Shown piece by piece: positions 13,590-25,260 of a stretch of DNA of 64,000 nt. The position numbers were made by a program, and so were the translations under genes. Source of the DNA: Rhynochetos jubatus (Eukaryota > Chordata > Aves > Eurypygiformes > Rhynochetidae); the NCBI GenBank assembly GCA_027574665.1, contig CM050654.1, positions 12,332,142-12,396,141 of the forward strand, given 5' to 3'. Position 1 is the stretch's first letter. Every line of letters begins with the position of its first letter. Below the pieces are notes generated by a model that did no database searches, was not told where the DNA came from, and was given only the letters and a program-made list of their open reading frames with translations.

Positions 13590-14420
13590 AATCATAGAAT
13601 ACCAGGTTGGAAGGGACCTTGAGGATCTTCTGGTCAGTGCAAAAGCACAGCCTAGACAAGGTGGCCCAGCACCCTGTCCAGCTGAAATTTCAAAGTGTCC
13701 AAGGTTGGGGAATCCACCACTTCCCTGGGGACATTATTCCCAAGGATGATTCTTCTCATTGTGAAAAATTTTCCTCTTGTGTCCGATTGAAACCTTCCCA
13801 GGAGTAACTTGGACCCATTACTCCTTATCTTTTCCCTGTAAAACAGGAGTCTCCATCTTCTCTGCAGCCACCCTTTAGATACTGGACATGGTGATAAGGT
13901 CTCCCTTAAGCCTTCTTTTCTGAAGGCTGAGAACCCCAGTTCTCTCGGCCTTCCCGCATACAGTAGGCTTTTCAGCCCTTGGATCATCTCTGTCGCCCTT
14001 CTCCAGACCCTCTCCAGCCTGTCCACATCTCTTTGTGCAATAGAGACCAAAACTGAACACACTATTCCAGGTGTGGCCTGACAAGCACGGAGTGGGATAA
14101 TGACTTCTTTATCTCTGCTGGTGATGCCCATGTTGATGCAGTCCAGCATCCTGCTGTCTTTCCTTGCTGCAGCAGCAGCAGCCCACTCCTCGCTCATACT
14201 GAGCTGCTTGTCCACCAGGACTCCCGGGTCCCTTTTCACAGAGCTGCTCTCTACACAGGTAGATCCCAGCCTGTGCTGCACTCCTGGATTATGTTCTCCC
14301 AGGTGCAAGACCTTACATTTGTCTTTGTTGAATTTAATAAGGTTTGTGTTAGCCCACTCTTCCAGCCTATCCAGGACTTCCTGCCGGTTGGGTGTCCCTT
14401 CTGAAAGTCTCTCCATCTTT
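13590..14420 (-). mobile_element. CR1 LINE fragment, 5'-truncated
   Basis: This is a 3' portion of a chicken-repeat-1 retrotransposon. Its 3' end lies at 13,590, where the minus strand ends in ATTCTATGATT, the typical CR1 terminal repeat. The block GGTTGGAAGGGACCTT (13,605-13,620) is shared with the second CR1 in this window. Reading into the element, the minus strand encodes the C-terminal part of the CR1 ORF2 protein; the endonuclease and the catalytic core of the reverse transcriptase are absent. This is usual, because most CR1 copies are 5'-truncated on insertion. The left boundary near 14,420 is approximate: similarity fades between 14,420 and 14,510. Confidence 0.95.
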
Positions 14421-14506
14421 CCTCTACCACACTGGCTGCACAGGAACTCTTGGTGCTCCTCAGCATGCACCAAAGCCAGCCCTGAGTCCAGGGACACACC
14501 AGGCAC
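13652..14506 (-). pseudogene. CR1 ORF2 (reverse transcriptase) C-terminal remnant
   Basis: A 284-codon open frame on the minus strand covers the C-terminal end of CR1 ORF2. Recognisable CR1 motifs in order are LDRLEEWANTNLIKFN, DKCKVLHLG, ESSS, GVLVDKQLSMS, LERVWRRATEMIQGLK, RELGF and, near the end, VPREVVDSPTLDTLK. The frame is not a clean descendant. The motif that should follow RELGF (LSLQKRRLKGDLI) lies in another frame at about 13,875-13,931, and the CR1 sequence returns to the first frame by about 13,858. Two opposite indels therefore cancel out. A six-alanine run near the middle comes from a short triplet repeat. The first roughly 30 codons are not clearly CR1. The copy lacks the catalytic core, so it cannot make an active enzyme; the open frame is probably chance persistence. 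Confidence 0.88.
14169..14182. repeat. Short GCA/TGC triplet run inside CR1
   Basis: Nearly five GCA units sit inside the CR1 ORF2 remnant and give six consecutive alanines on the minus strand. In intact CR1 proteins this position follows the GVLVDKQLSMS-type motif and is not poly-alanine, as far as I recall. This suggests replication slippage after insertion. Confidence 0.8.
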
Positions 14507-14509
14507 TCG

Positions 14510-17500
14510 GGGTGGGGTTGGTGCCAGCTCTCCATTTGTGCAGGCAATTTGCTGCTAGCAGTAGTTTTAAAAGATTAAACCAGCCCGGTGATGTAGGAAG
14601 GTTGTCTCCACCATGACATGGAGAAGGAAATTTGTTTTCAGCCAGTGAAAGTCTGGGGTAATCCTGCACAAAGACATCAGAAGGCACTGAAGAGTCTATT
14701 CCAGGTGCTTTCTGCATGCTTAACTGTAAACACATAAATAATAGAGCACAGAAAAGAAAGATAGCCCAACTGTCAAACCAGAACTAAAGGAGAAAACAAA
14801 CTAGTGATGAATCGTGCAGAGCTCGGATAGGGCACGGCAGAGCGCCAGCAGCATTGAGCCCTGTGAGTTGCTCTGGGCAACCCTGGGCTGGGCATAGCAC
14901 ACATGGAAAGCCTGATCTGACGCTTTTCCTTAGTTTAAAATTTACTTATAAGATCTTCATGTGCGGAAATTTTGGCACAGCTACATTCCACCCTGCCAAA
15001 ATGCATGCCTTGTTCATCCTTTTGTTTCTCTCAACATAATCATGGTAATTTAATTTTGCATAATTATAATTAAAAAAACAAACCCCTTAAGCTTTAAATA
15101 CCCTGGTGTGGGGTTTTTTTTTATTATTATTTTTCTTTTTTTGAATGAATAAAACACATTCCACTTTTACTGTTGTATTTATATGCTTGAAAACACTTGC
15201 CATTTCTTTCTGTAAAAATTAATTTAATCTCATCTCGAGAAAAATGGTTAATCCATTTTAGTCAATTCAGTCTTCTTCCAGGTTTAATTTTCTACATGAG
15301 ATTTCCCCCTTTACACCTGTGTTTCTTACAGGCACTGAACCAAAGTTATAATTCAGCACTGCTTCAAAGTTATAATTCACAGTGATGTCATAAAAAACAA
15401 AATGGAAACTCGAGAGCTTCACTTCTTTTGACTCAATATACGGTTTTGATTCTAAATGTCAAAAGTGTAATAGAACCCCTGTCATTTCTGCTCATGGCAT
15501 GAGAAATACTAATAAACCAGATAAAGGAGACCACACTGAAAAATGTGAATTCTAAAAAAATCAAAATGAAAAGCCAAAGCTCACTCCATGAAAATGAAAG
15601 AATCCTGAATTTTTTATCAGAGCTGTATTTGGTCTGTATTTTTGAATGTATTTGTCATGCCTTATATACATAAAGAACAATCATAAATCAAATTATTTTT
15701 ATTATTTTTTTCAGTTTAAGGCAAGAAACAAACAAAAAAAGACACAAACAGCTCATTTTTTTTTCTTTAATTCTGTGTAGTTTTAACTTTGATGGAGTGA
15801 CTTCAAAGACTTTACATTCCTTCCAGCATGAGAGTAAAATCAGACTCACATTCTTCATACACAAAAGAGCTCTGTTTGACTCAGACAGGCTTTTTCCATC
15901 TTGAACCTTCTTTACTTTGTAAAAGGAAACCTCAAGTCTTTTCTCCAAAAACTTGTAATGAAAATGAACATTGTTAAATTTGGGTGAAAAAGTAATCCAT
16001 GTGCAAAGTCTAACGGAGGTCAAAGGATGGAAACTCCATAGCTTAAAGTGAGAAAGCCAACCAGAAAATCATAGAAAATCCTCTTAGAAAGGCAAAATTA
16101 AGACTTCGGTCTCATATTCAAGTTGTTCTGTAAAGAATCCGTAAGTGGAAGAACTGCCCCAGTGCCAGTGGCTGGGCTCTGGATTGAGAGCGTGACCCAG
16201 CTGTTCCCAGGAGTCCTCACTGCGTAAATTTTACTTAGGAGCTGTAACCACTCAGTCACGCAATTGGCTATTCTGCAGATTAGAACGGTTCTGCAGAGAT
16301 GCCCATCTTCCTTTCTGAGAAGTCATTTTGTTTCCTTTCAAAAGCGGAACATGGGAGCTTTGCAGTGGTGATTGTCATAGGGTTTACTGGGGTATTTTTA
16401 GATTAGGAAAGACAAACTGGATCCATCTGGATTCTAGTTAAGTCTGATTACGGCTCAAAACAACTTAGTATTTAAACCCTAATTTATGTTAGAATTACAG
16501 GGAAAAGAGATATGACAGCATAACTTTAATCACAGTCTCTATGACCTGTATGTTTTAACAGTGACAAATGTTCTTAAATGCAATTGCTTATTCACAGGGA
16601 ACAATTTCTATAAATCTGTCTTTATTCAGTCAATAATAAAAGCAGAAAAGATTGTTTCGGCATTAAGAGAGGTTAACTACGTATTTAATTCTGTGTTTTG
16701 AAGACTAGCAAGGTACCTGCATAAACTGTGTCTCTACGTATAAGCATTGCAGAGGGGGTGGTGGAAAGTAAGCTCCAGGTAATTATATTGGTATCACTAC
16801 ATAAAATAATTACTAAATTTAAATAGTTTCAACAAGAATGGGGCATCTTACGACTCAGGCTTTGAATTAATATTTGATGCTGTTTGAAGTCAATAATAAA
16901 AATTTCCTCTTGGGCTAGGTATGTCACTGTTTTGCTCAGTGGGGAGGAGGCAGGCTCTGAGCAAGGAGAATAAGGAGGAAAATGTGTCAAGCTCCTGAGA
17001 AACTTTTCTTACTTGCACAAACTTCTAAAAAGAGGCAGACTTGCAAGCGGGGAGATGGTAACTTATTTACAGCACTCCCTTTCTGCAACCACAATAGAGA
17101 GAGATTCTTGTATAAGGAGTGAATGTGGGTCTTGGGGCAGCAGACAGCGGCAGGAAGATGCTGCCTACCTCCAGTCCATTGCATTTTGACTTGAAAACTT
17201 TCATATACTAGCCTGGCTCCTTCAGCTCTAGTGCAGAATCTGAGGTTTCAGAAAGTTGTATAGCACCAATGAATGATACTTGTTCACTGAGGAAGATTGG
17301 CATTCACTGTGGTGACAGGTCTTTATAAATCGCAGTGGTGGGTGGCAGAGCAATCCGCAAGAACATTAAGATTTTTTATTTTTAGGAAGGTGCAAGAGCA
17401 ACACGCTAAGAGACAAATCACGAAGCAAACAGAAGTGGGCTGGAAGATTTTAGGAGATAAACAAGCCAAGAAGGACAAGTAGATAAAATTAGACAACTAG

Positions 17501-18289
17501 AGCAAATTTTCTGACTCAGGTGCAAATCCTGAAGCCTGTGATTCAGACTGGGGGTTCTCTATCCAGAACAACTGAGAAACAAGAAAAAGCCTAAATAGGT
17601 TTACTAAAGGAAAGGAAAATCAGAATAATGCCATGGTTAAATCTCAATATGTTTGGGTTTCCCGAAGCTTTCTGGCAGGTGTAGCACAGCTGGGGCCCAT
17701 GGCTGCTGACTCCACGGCTGAACCTTATCAGCAGCTCAGCTGGGAATGGCCAGGCATCGGGATGTGATGAGAGAGAAGGGCACCAAGGCATCTTTCTGTA
17801 AGAAATGTCACCTGGCAATAACATTTTTTGCCTGGATGTAGCCAGCTAGGTCCCAGAGTGGTTATTGTGCTGCCTCGTCTTCTTTCCGTTTTGTAACAGG
17901 GGGTGGCAGAGTACAAAGACACCAAAACAATGTACGGGTGAGTCAGCAAATTGAGAATGGAAAAGGACTAAGATACCTTACAGAAATGAGTAGATGTGTC
18001 ATCATAACTTGAACATGGCACCAAACAGATCTCCCTTTCACCCCCAAATAGTGTCTGTCCTACATTTCTCTCTGACGCAGCCTTGTCGTGGCACCTTGGA
18101 TTGTCAGGAGCACTTGGTCCCGTGAGAGGTTTCCCACATGTGGGTTTGGGGTGGGAGCTGCTGTTCCCACTATTCTGTAAAGTTTACTATAATTGTGGTG
18201 TCTTTGGACTGTAAAAGGATCATTAGCTCCCCACTGTTCTTAAATGTTTATCAGTCTCCTTTTCACTTCAGTTGATTTTCTAAACACAG
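14510..18289. other. Unique non-coding sequence
   Basis: No gene or repeat is recognised. The stretch 15,040-15,190 is AT-rich with short A and T runs, and 15,540-16,600 is AT-rich unique sequence. A well-formed NF-E2/MAF-type site TGAGTCAGCA is at 17,939-17,948. None of the open frames (for example 15,688-16,023 on the minus strand, lysine-rich) has recognisable features. Confidence 0.6.
17939..17948 (+). promoter_or_regulatory. NF-E2/MAF-type motif TGAGTCAGCA
   Basis: An exact ten-base match to the extended AP-1/NF-E2 recognition pattern (TGA, G or C, TCAGCA). The sequence is directly visible. A single site with no known promoter nearby may be chance. Confidence 0.3.
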
Positions 18290-18405
18290 GTTCTCCTGAA
18301 ACTGGAGCATTTGTGTCTCTGAGGGGCTGGATACACGTTTTTTCCTTCTGTCACGGGGCAAGAGCAAGAGGAGACGCTTGCTCAGTGAGAACTGCTGGAG
18401 GAGAG
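18290..18405 (+). other. Exon-like interval with splice-like borders
   Basis: The interval starts after TTTTCTAAACACAG and ends at GAG followed by GTGAGT, a good donor. One frame is open across its 116 bases and ends on a codon boundary. I do not recognise the peptide, which is short and of ordinary composition. It could be a lncRNA exon, an untranslated exon or chance. Donor and acceptor pairs of this quality are expected by chance in 64 kb. Confidence 0.15.
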
Positions 18406-18743
18406 GTGAGTGTGATGTTGACTTGTTTTGTGTAAGCACTCGTTTTGAATTCTGTCAAATCAATTTGAATGAGAATAGTGTCACTTTTTCTTCCTGCATT
18501 TCTCACAGATGCCAAGTGTCCACTGCACTGCTGCTGCATCTGTAACTTTCTCATTACTCCTTATCACAGTTCTTGCCAGGTGTTTACACCGAAAATGTGT
18601 CAGGCAGCTGAAAAATACTCTAGGATTTTCTGCATTTTTTTTTTCTTGTCCCCTTTCTTCCATTCCACCTTTCCCAGTGGAGCTCACAGATACGTACCCA
18701 TCAATAGCTTCTGTCCTGCTACAGGAAACAAAATGATTCCATT

Positions 18744-18759
18744 AAAAAAAAAAAAAAAA
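18744..18759. repeat. Poly(A) run, 16 bases
   Basis: An uninterrupted run of 16 A preceded by CATT and followed by CTTTAAAAC. There is no polyadenylation signal in the usual window before it and no recognisable retrocopy body. Confidence 0.9.
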
Positions 18760-19195
18760 CTTTAAAACTTTTCAAAGAGGGAGAAACACAGGAAAAACCT
18801 ATAAGCATAAAAGTTAGGAGCTTTTGGGTGGGTGGAGCAGGAATTTTTAGTCTAAGGTGTTACAGATTTTGGGGAAAAGTCAATTGGGAAGAAGGATTCC
18901 TTAACAGAAAAATCAGAACTAGCAAAAACTGAGATGTGCGTGCTTCCAAATGTATCCATTTATATGAGAATTGTCCCAAGAATCTTGAGTTATATCTGTT
19001 CTATTCACACTCATACTTTCTGCTCTTCTGCGTATGGAAGCTGCTGGACTTCATTTGCCACATAAAAAGGAAACTTTGACTTTCCTAACAATTAATGTCA
19101 GTTTATGAAGAGACTTTTTTTTATTTTTTGTTTGATCACACGGTGTTTAACCTCAGTGGGAGACATTGGCCAGCCAATTTTCTTTTTTCCCTCAG

Positions 19196-19383
19196 ATTCT
19201 CCTTGCTGGCAGAGCCAGAAAGATGCCTTCAGAAGACATCTGGTCGAATGTGTTAGGGAAGACAGGTATTTGGATAAACCTTCCCAGCTGAACATGTGCA
19301 GGACAGCCAAGAATGGTAACAGAGAAGACAAGCTGACATTGGTAAATTGGGCAGGAGCAGGTTTTACATTCAAAGTACAGTAA
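19196..19383 (+). other. Possible 3'-terminal exon-like interval
   Basis: It begins after a strong acceptor, TTTTCTTTTTTCCCTCAG (ending 19,195). One frame stays open to a stop at 19,381-19,383, overlapping an AAATAAA word; another AATAAA lies near 19,420. The peptide is not recognised. Pairing it with the donor at 18,405 is possible but does not keep the same open frame, so a coding reading is not supported. Confidence 0.15.
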
Positions 19384-22300
19384 ATAAACATATAGAGAGG
19401 TTAAAGGTTAGGAAATAAAACTTTTTATAATAATACTAAATTTCTTCCCTGAAATGTTTTGTATAGTATTCATTCTGGGGTACTTGCTACATTTAAAGCA
19501 TCCTGAAAAGGGAAAATACCCTTGAAGTCAGTATTTTAATTTTCTATTATTTTTTCTTTTTTTTTTTTTATTTAATAAACTACATTTTTAACAGCATTAG
19601 TGATTTTAACTTGTAAGCCTAAATGCTTACTTTTGTCAGACAAATAAACTAAAACCAAACCTAAAAGAGCCTATTATATCTGAGAGGATTTTCTCCTGTT
19701 AATTGAAAATAAACTGGAACTAAGCTAAATTATTTGAATGTTTAATCTTTCTTTGCTGCACTAAGTTACTAGTGGGTGCAAGCATCAACACATTTCTAAA
19801 TAGAAATAGCAAGCTATTTAGTGTTTCAGCTTTGGTAAATGCTGAGAAGGGCAGTGACCTGTAATACCAGTCAGAGCATGAGCATTGCAAAGTCCCAGGC
19901 ATACTTGCTAAAATGCAACTTCTCCAAGCTGAGATTTGTTTGTAGCTGAGGGATGTGTTAAAGAAACTTCTTGTAAGGAAGCTGATTGCTTCCATCATTA
20001 ATGTAGAGAGAATTTAATCTTCAGAAAATTGAACTACTTTGCAAACAGACAAATAAAGAGGCTATTTTAAGGATCAAGCAGCAGGATAGACCAGATCTTC
20101 TGTCTTGCAGGAAAATTACAGTAGTTACAGCTCCCCATGGCGTGAAACCCTTGCTAATCCTCCAGGCGTGTGCTTTCCTGTATCATCAGGCATATCTTTC
20201 TTGCAGCACTCTGAGGCCAGTCTTGGAGATAACTGTATGTCGGAGCAATTCAAGTAGGAGAACGGAAGGAGAAAATTGCCCTGCATCCCTAGGGAAGCTC
20301 TCAGCACAGGGAAGGCACGAGAGAAGGTCTTTCAGAGGAGAAAAGGTGCCTCTGGCAGATAGAAAGTTATTAAATCCTGCCCTCAAGAGAAGAGACACTG
20401 GGAGCAGTGTCCAGCAAAAGCTGATTTGCTAGCCAGGGATGAGGAGAGCTGGGGAGGAGCAGAGTTTTCCGCTGCACCTCAGTAAGGAAGGACACACATG
20501 TCCAGTGAGTCATACATTAACAAAAGTCAACATTGCACTTACACGCAGAACAGGCAGAGGTTAAACTTCTAAATATTCTCTTAAGAAACCTGGCACCTCC
20601 TAGATTCCTCATTATTTTCACTGTCAGGCAGTTTCCCCTGTCTTGTGGCGCTTCACAGCCCCTTGTTAACTTCCTCTTTTCCATCCTTTTGGTACAGGTG
20701 CTGTTCCACTCCACTGCCACAATCAACTTTGCCTGGATAAATGCAGTACAAAGGTGCTTTTTGCTCAGTTTCTCAAAGCACCGACATCAAGAGCTTGATC
20801 CCCAGCCTATTGACATCAATAGGAGTCTTCCCATTCATCCGGATGGAGTCTGTGCCAGGCCAAGGAGGGATGCAGAGGAGAGAAGGCAGTATGGCCATTG
20901 CGCTTTCCTTTCATCGAGCACTTTACACAGCCCAATGGTTTTTAATGCAGCTTCTGCTCCTGAGTTGGAGATTTTTGCCTGTGTGAAGTGAATTTCCTTT
21001 AGTAACTGCAGAAGGTTGCACACAATTCCAGGACGGGTCTGAGAAGTGCAGTGAAGAACTTAAATCATGTTGGACATGTCTAAGGTAATGAACGTTCTTA
21101 TTATTTTCTTTTATTCATTTGGTAGCTGGACTGGAGGGAGAGAAGCAAACCCAGTTTGGACCAGAGCAAGTGGAAAATGAAGGCAAATGCAACGTTAGCA
21201 TAGTGGTCCATGTCCAAGCGGCATACCTGTGCCCCAGTGTGCAGCAACGAACCCAGAGTGATGGCAGGAGAGCAGGGGCTGAGGGATGATGTTCAGATGG
21301 CAGTTAAAGCATCAGTATCACCATGGAGACAAAGGCAGCAGCAGCATGAGGAAATGAGCATCATTTTGGTGGCCCGTGTGGGAGCGAGGACAGGAGCCAG
21401 CTTTCAGCCTCAAGTCTAGGACGGGTTGTGTAGAAATGGCCACACTCACCACAACTGCCTCATACCCAGCCTTCCTGTGGGTGTCAATAAAAAGGATTGT
21501 TGTGGAAGAAAGTGAAGGTTGCAGGACCAGGGGCTTTAGGTAAGGGTATAGATATGATCTTCTCAAGTGACTGTAGAGTTTTCACTTAGAATTGGGGTAA
21601 AAAATTTAAATATTGAACTATCTTTCAGAATAATGGTTTGCTGCTTTCTCCTTTGGGACAGTTGCCAAAAATGGTAGCTGGGGCATATCCCTTGAGCTGT
21701 CAGCTTTCTTAGGAGGAAATACACAGAGTGACAGATGAGATAAAAATAATGATTTGCCTCTTTTTCTTCCTTTAACCTGAGGTAAGCATGGCAAAGGCTG
21801 GAAACTCAGGTGAAAGGCTAACATTAAGTCAACTTTCTGCCTTCTCCCTATAGCACCTCAGATGTCTTAATATTTGGAATGTCATTCAGAGGTCAACTTT
21901 ATTTTGACAAGGCTATGTCCCTGTGCTGCTCAGGATCACAGTCAACCTCTAAGAGCTCGATGCATTGCCAGAGAAGTGTGAGGTTTCTGAGTGACGGTCA
22001 GAGAGCCATCTGCTCCTGAGTTTGAGCTTCAGCGTGAGTGGAATGGAGAAAGGAGGCAATGCCTCTTCCCCACACACCAGCCTGGCCAAGAGCTTGGGAA
22101 AACTCTCCAGAGATAAAAGTGGAGTTATTTTTTTCCTTTCTGTACACATTAATTTCCCTTAGTACATCCTTTTTTGTAGAGTTGCAGATGCCCATTCTCT
22201 GCAAATAAGTTGTCATCTTTGTTGGAGTAGAGCAGGAGGTCTGAGGTCTGGGGCCTCGCACGTGGTTCCGGTATTGGCCACTTCCATTCCTGAACCGTTA

Positions 22301-23094
22301 AATGGTTATAATCATCTACAGCCACTTTGGGGATATCAAATCATCACTTTTTAATAAACATAAGTGAATAACAGTATGGGGAATTTGCCACTATGTGAAG
22401 AAGCTCTAAAACTGGCGATATCGAGAGAGGCCTGAGTGAGGGAAGTTTGATGCTAAAAATAGAAATGAAGTTAACTTTGGGTTATCTGTGGTTTTCAGAT
22501 TTTTGTCAGGGAAGAAATATATGTCAGGAAAGGGGGAACTTGCCTTGAGTTCAGTCCCAAAATTATGCACATGAAATCTCTAGGGAAAAGTTCTGGGTAG
22601 GAACAGACAGTTCTAAAACAAATGTTAGGAAAAGGCTTCTAATTGCTGAACTTTTAAACACTCAGGCTGTGCAGATTAAGTGACTTGGTGCTGAAACTGG
22701 GTCAGATACTGCTTGACTTTAATTTATGGATGATCAAAGTAACTGTGGTCATGAGACTTAATCTATTTTATGTCATTGCATGAACTTCTACCATTGAGAT
22801 TCTTTTTGAAATCATCATTTTCTATGCTAAAAACTTATACCCGTTATACAGAACTCGCATGTTGTCAGTTCACAGTAATAACCCTATTTGTCATGATGTA
22901 AAGTGGCATTATACATGTGGTGTATGAGAAGTGTATTTTAAATATGGACCTATGTACTCTTCTTTCTTATCTGACCAAACAAGGTTTTCATTGCCTTAGA
23001 AAGTAAATGAAATCATGAAAAATATGCATTTTTCCTTACTCTTACAAGTCTAGGTCTCCCTTTTTCACAGTCAACTTATTGTAATTTTCCATAG

Positions 23095-23158
23095 GATCAA
23101 GATCTCCATGAATTATTTTGAAAGCAATACAACCGCCACACATATGAGATCTAACAAG
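23095..23158 (+). other. Exon-like 64-base interval
   Basis: The upstream sequence ends TTGTAATTTTCCATAG, a fair acceptor, and the interval ends AACAAG followed by GTAAGC, a strong donor. Of the three frames, two contain stops within the first 30 bases and one is open throughout; it enters with one leftover base and would encode about 21 residues. The open frame contains an ATG, so a 5' leader exon carrying a start codon is possible. I do not recognise the peptide. The length suits a small internal or alternative exon. It may instead be chance. Confidence 0.25.
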
Positions 23159-23159
23159 G

Positions 23160-25140
23160 TAAGCAATGTTTCTTGGATGTACAGTCAGGATACCAATCAC
23201 AAATTAACTGTGTTTTAACTAAGTGTGCATGACAACAAAAGCATGTACATTTAACTCCTTCAGGTTACTGCCTTGGTGGAGTTAAGAGCTCACTTATATG
23301 ACTGAGATATTCTCACTGATTCTGTCAAAGATCAGAAAAATTCTTTAAAAAACCCTATAGCCTAAGAGGGGAAAAAAAAAAAAGAAGAAAATATAAAATT
23401 AATTTACACAGAAATGCATGAACTGCCTTTAACTATTTTTTCACGGCTTAAATTTCAAAGGTTACCTTGCTGTAGGTCTGTAATTTGCATGTTCTGCCCC
23501 CAAAAAGAATGCTTGGAAAACATTGCCGGCTTCTCCCGTACTTATCGCTGCTGAGTTGCACGTTGAACAGAAGAGGGCGCTACCCAGCCTAGAGACTGCT
23601 AAATAGGACACAGATTTGGGGAACTGCAGGAACGTTTTTCTATGCAATTTTGACCCTGAATCCCGTGAAATTCTGAATGTGCCCTCATGGTTTACCAACT
23701 ACACCAGACGCTAACACAAAGATGCTATAATGGTCTCTCTTACATGTTCCATCCCAATAGTGGTAGCTTCTGGGTCGAGTTACTGTTGACAGAGCACCAT
23801 TTTTATCCTTTTGGGTGGAAAGCTGTAATAGTCCTTGATGGCACTTCAAATTTTAAAACTGATTTCTTTTTCTAGAAGTCAGCGCAGCGTTAGATCCAGT
23901 ATTTGTAAACTCTTTTTTCTATTGTAATAAGTAAGCCATTTCAGCTTGCAGACCCAACTCCTAATTGCACCAGCTTCTGTCACTGATAGGCTGAAACTAA
24001 CAAACCTTCAGTTTGGCATGCGGGTTGTCACAAAACAAAATACCTGTTTAGTAAAACAGCAGAATTTGTGGATGATGGGAAGCAGATGTATCATTAAGCA
24101 CTAAATGGGAATATCATTTACAGTAGATGTCATGTTTCATTTTGATAAACTGAAAAAAAGATGTGAAAGATGTAGCCCTGTGTATTCAGTGCTGGAAGCA
24201 GTATTTTGAAAGGTAATGTTATTGATACTCCCCTAGGCTGGCAAATATAAGAGTAGATATTAGAAAATATGATATATGACTCTAGCATTACTATGAAAGG
24301 ATAATGAAACGCTATCCAATATGTGAGATGGTATCCCATATAAAAACCTCAGAGAAAAGAAGCTAGAAAAGACCAGCATTCCTTACTCTAACACTTTAAA
24401 ATGATGGGGTTCCGGGTTTAAAGTCTTTCATGCATGAGACTTCTCCTTCCTCCATAACCACAGCATATATCCCTGACATGGCACTGCCGTTACTGAAGCT
24501 CTGAAGTTATGAGCTGATTACTCATCACAACCGTAACAAATACCATCCTTGCTTTGTAGAAAAGGCACATGAAGTGCAAGGACTTGAGTGGGGCCAGCAA
24601 GTTGGCATCGGCGGTTTGTGGACTGTGGATTGTAGTAGACCAGTCTTCCTTCATAAGCACCGACTGTCCTAGGTGAGGAAAAATTGCTGCTGTCATTTTT
24701 TCATAGCCTGTAATGATCAAACACGTTTTTAATGTAAATAAGAAGACACAGTGAAACATGCTTAAAGCTATTCTGTTGTTAGAGAAAAAAAAATCCTTCC
24801 ATTTATCTGTCATACTGCTGTCACTGTAACTGGAGTGCCAATTTACCATTTTTAATGCATGCATCTCTTTCACCTTTGCCTCATTTTGAACAGTCTTCCT
24901 CCCTTCTTCTTTCTCTTCTTCCTATATAATCTCATTTTTAATGTCAGTCTGCATAGAGTTTCATCTTCTAAATAGCAAGTTAGTTGGGAGAAAATACATG
25001 GAAATAGCAATCTTCTTGGAGCTGTTCTAATTCCTGTTTCCATAGTCATTTTTTAAGAGCTTGTTTGTTTCACGTTTCCCCAAAATACTTCTGAACAATT
25101 ACTTTTTTCTTTCTAGAATCCCTGCCTAGGTGTTATAACC
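23160..25140. other. Unique AT-rich non-coding sequence
   Basis: Apart from the CTCF-like site, I see no gene, repeat or RNA here. Runs of A near 23,370-23,383 are short. The minus-strand frame at 24,490-24,873 is not recognisable and the region lacks codon-like periodicity by eye. Confidence 0.55.
23567..23580 (+). promoter_or_regulatory. CTCF-like site
   Basis: The sequence ACAGAAGAGGGCGC matches 12 of 14 positions of the degenerate CTCF core (CCA, S, Y, AG, R, K, GGC, R, S), including the whole AGAGGGCGC half. It is followed by TA, as in many strong sites. It retains a CpG in a CpG-poor window. Occupancy is inference. Confidence 0.4.
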
Positions 25141-25260
25141 CATTATGCCTTTTCTTAGGGTATTTACTCTGTTCCCCTTATTATCCATATGAAATACGTA
25201 AAATGTACGAAGCCAATGCAAATCGTACGACATTATCATCATCATTAATGTTAAAGCTGC
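25141..25260. promoter_or_regulatory. Candidate regulatory block with octamer motif
   Basis: An octamer ATGCAAAT (25,216-25,223) and an overlapping CCAAT (25,213-25,217) lie inside an inverted repeat, GTACGA (25,205-25,210) and TCGTAC (25,223-25,228). Four CpGs survive in about 35 bases of otherwise AT-rich DNA, which can mean selective constraint. The motifs are seen directly; an enhancer role is inferred. Confidence 0.3.

Larger units (their letters stand above)
18406..23094. other. Unique non-coding sequence with scattered splice-like signals
   Basis: Besides the two exon-like intervals above, there is a good acceptor near 20,204 (CATATCTTTCTTGCAG), with no convincing donor matched to it. 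Open frames at 20,142-20,432 and 20,533-20,991 overlap minus-strand frames and have no family resemblance. A pyrimidine-rich run (TCTTTTTTTTTTTA) sits near 19,556-19,570. No repeats are recognised. Confidence 0.5.
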
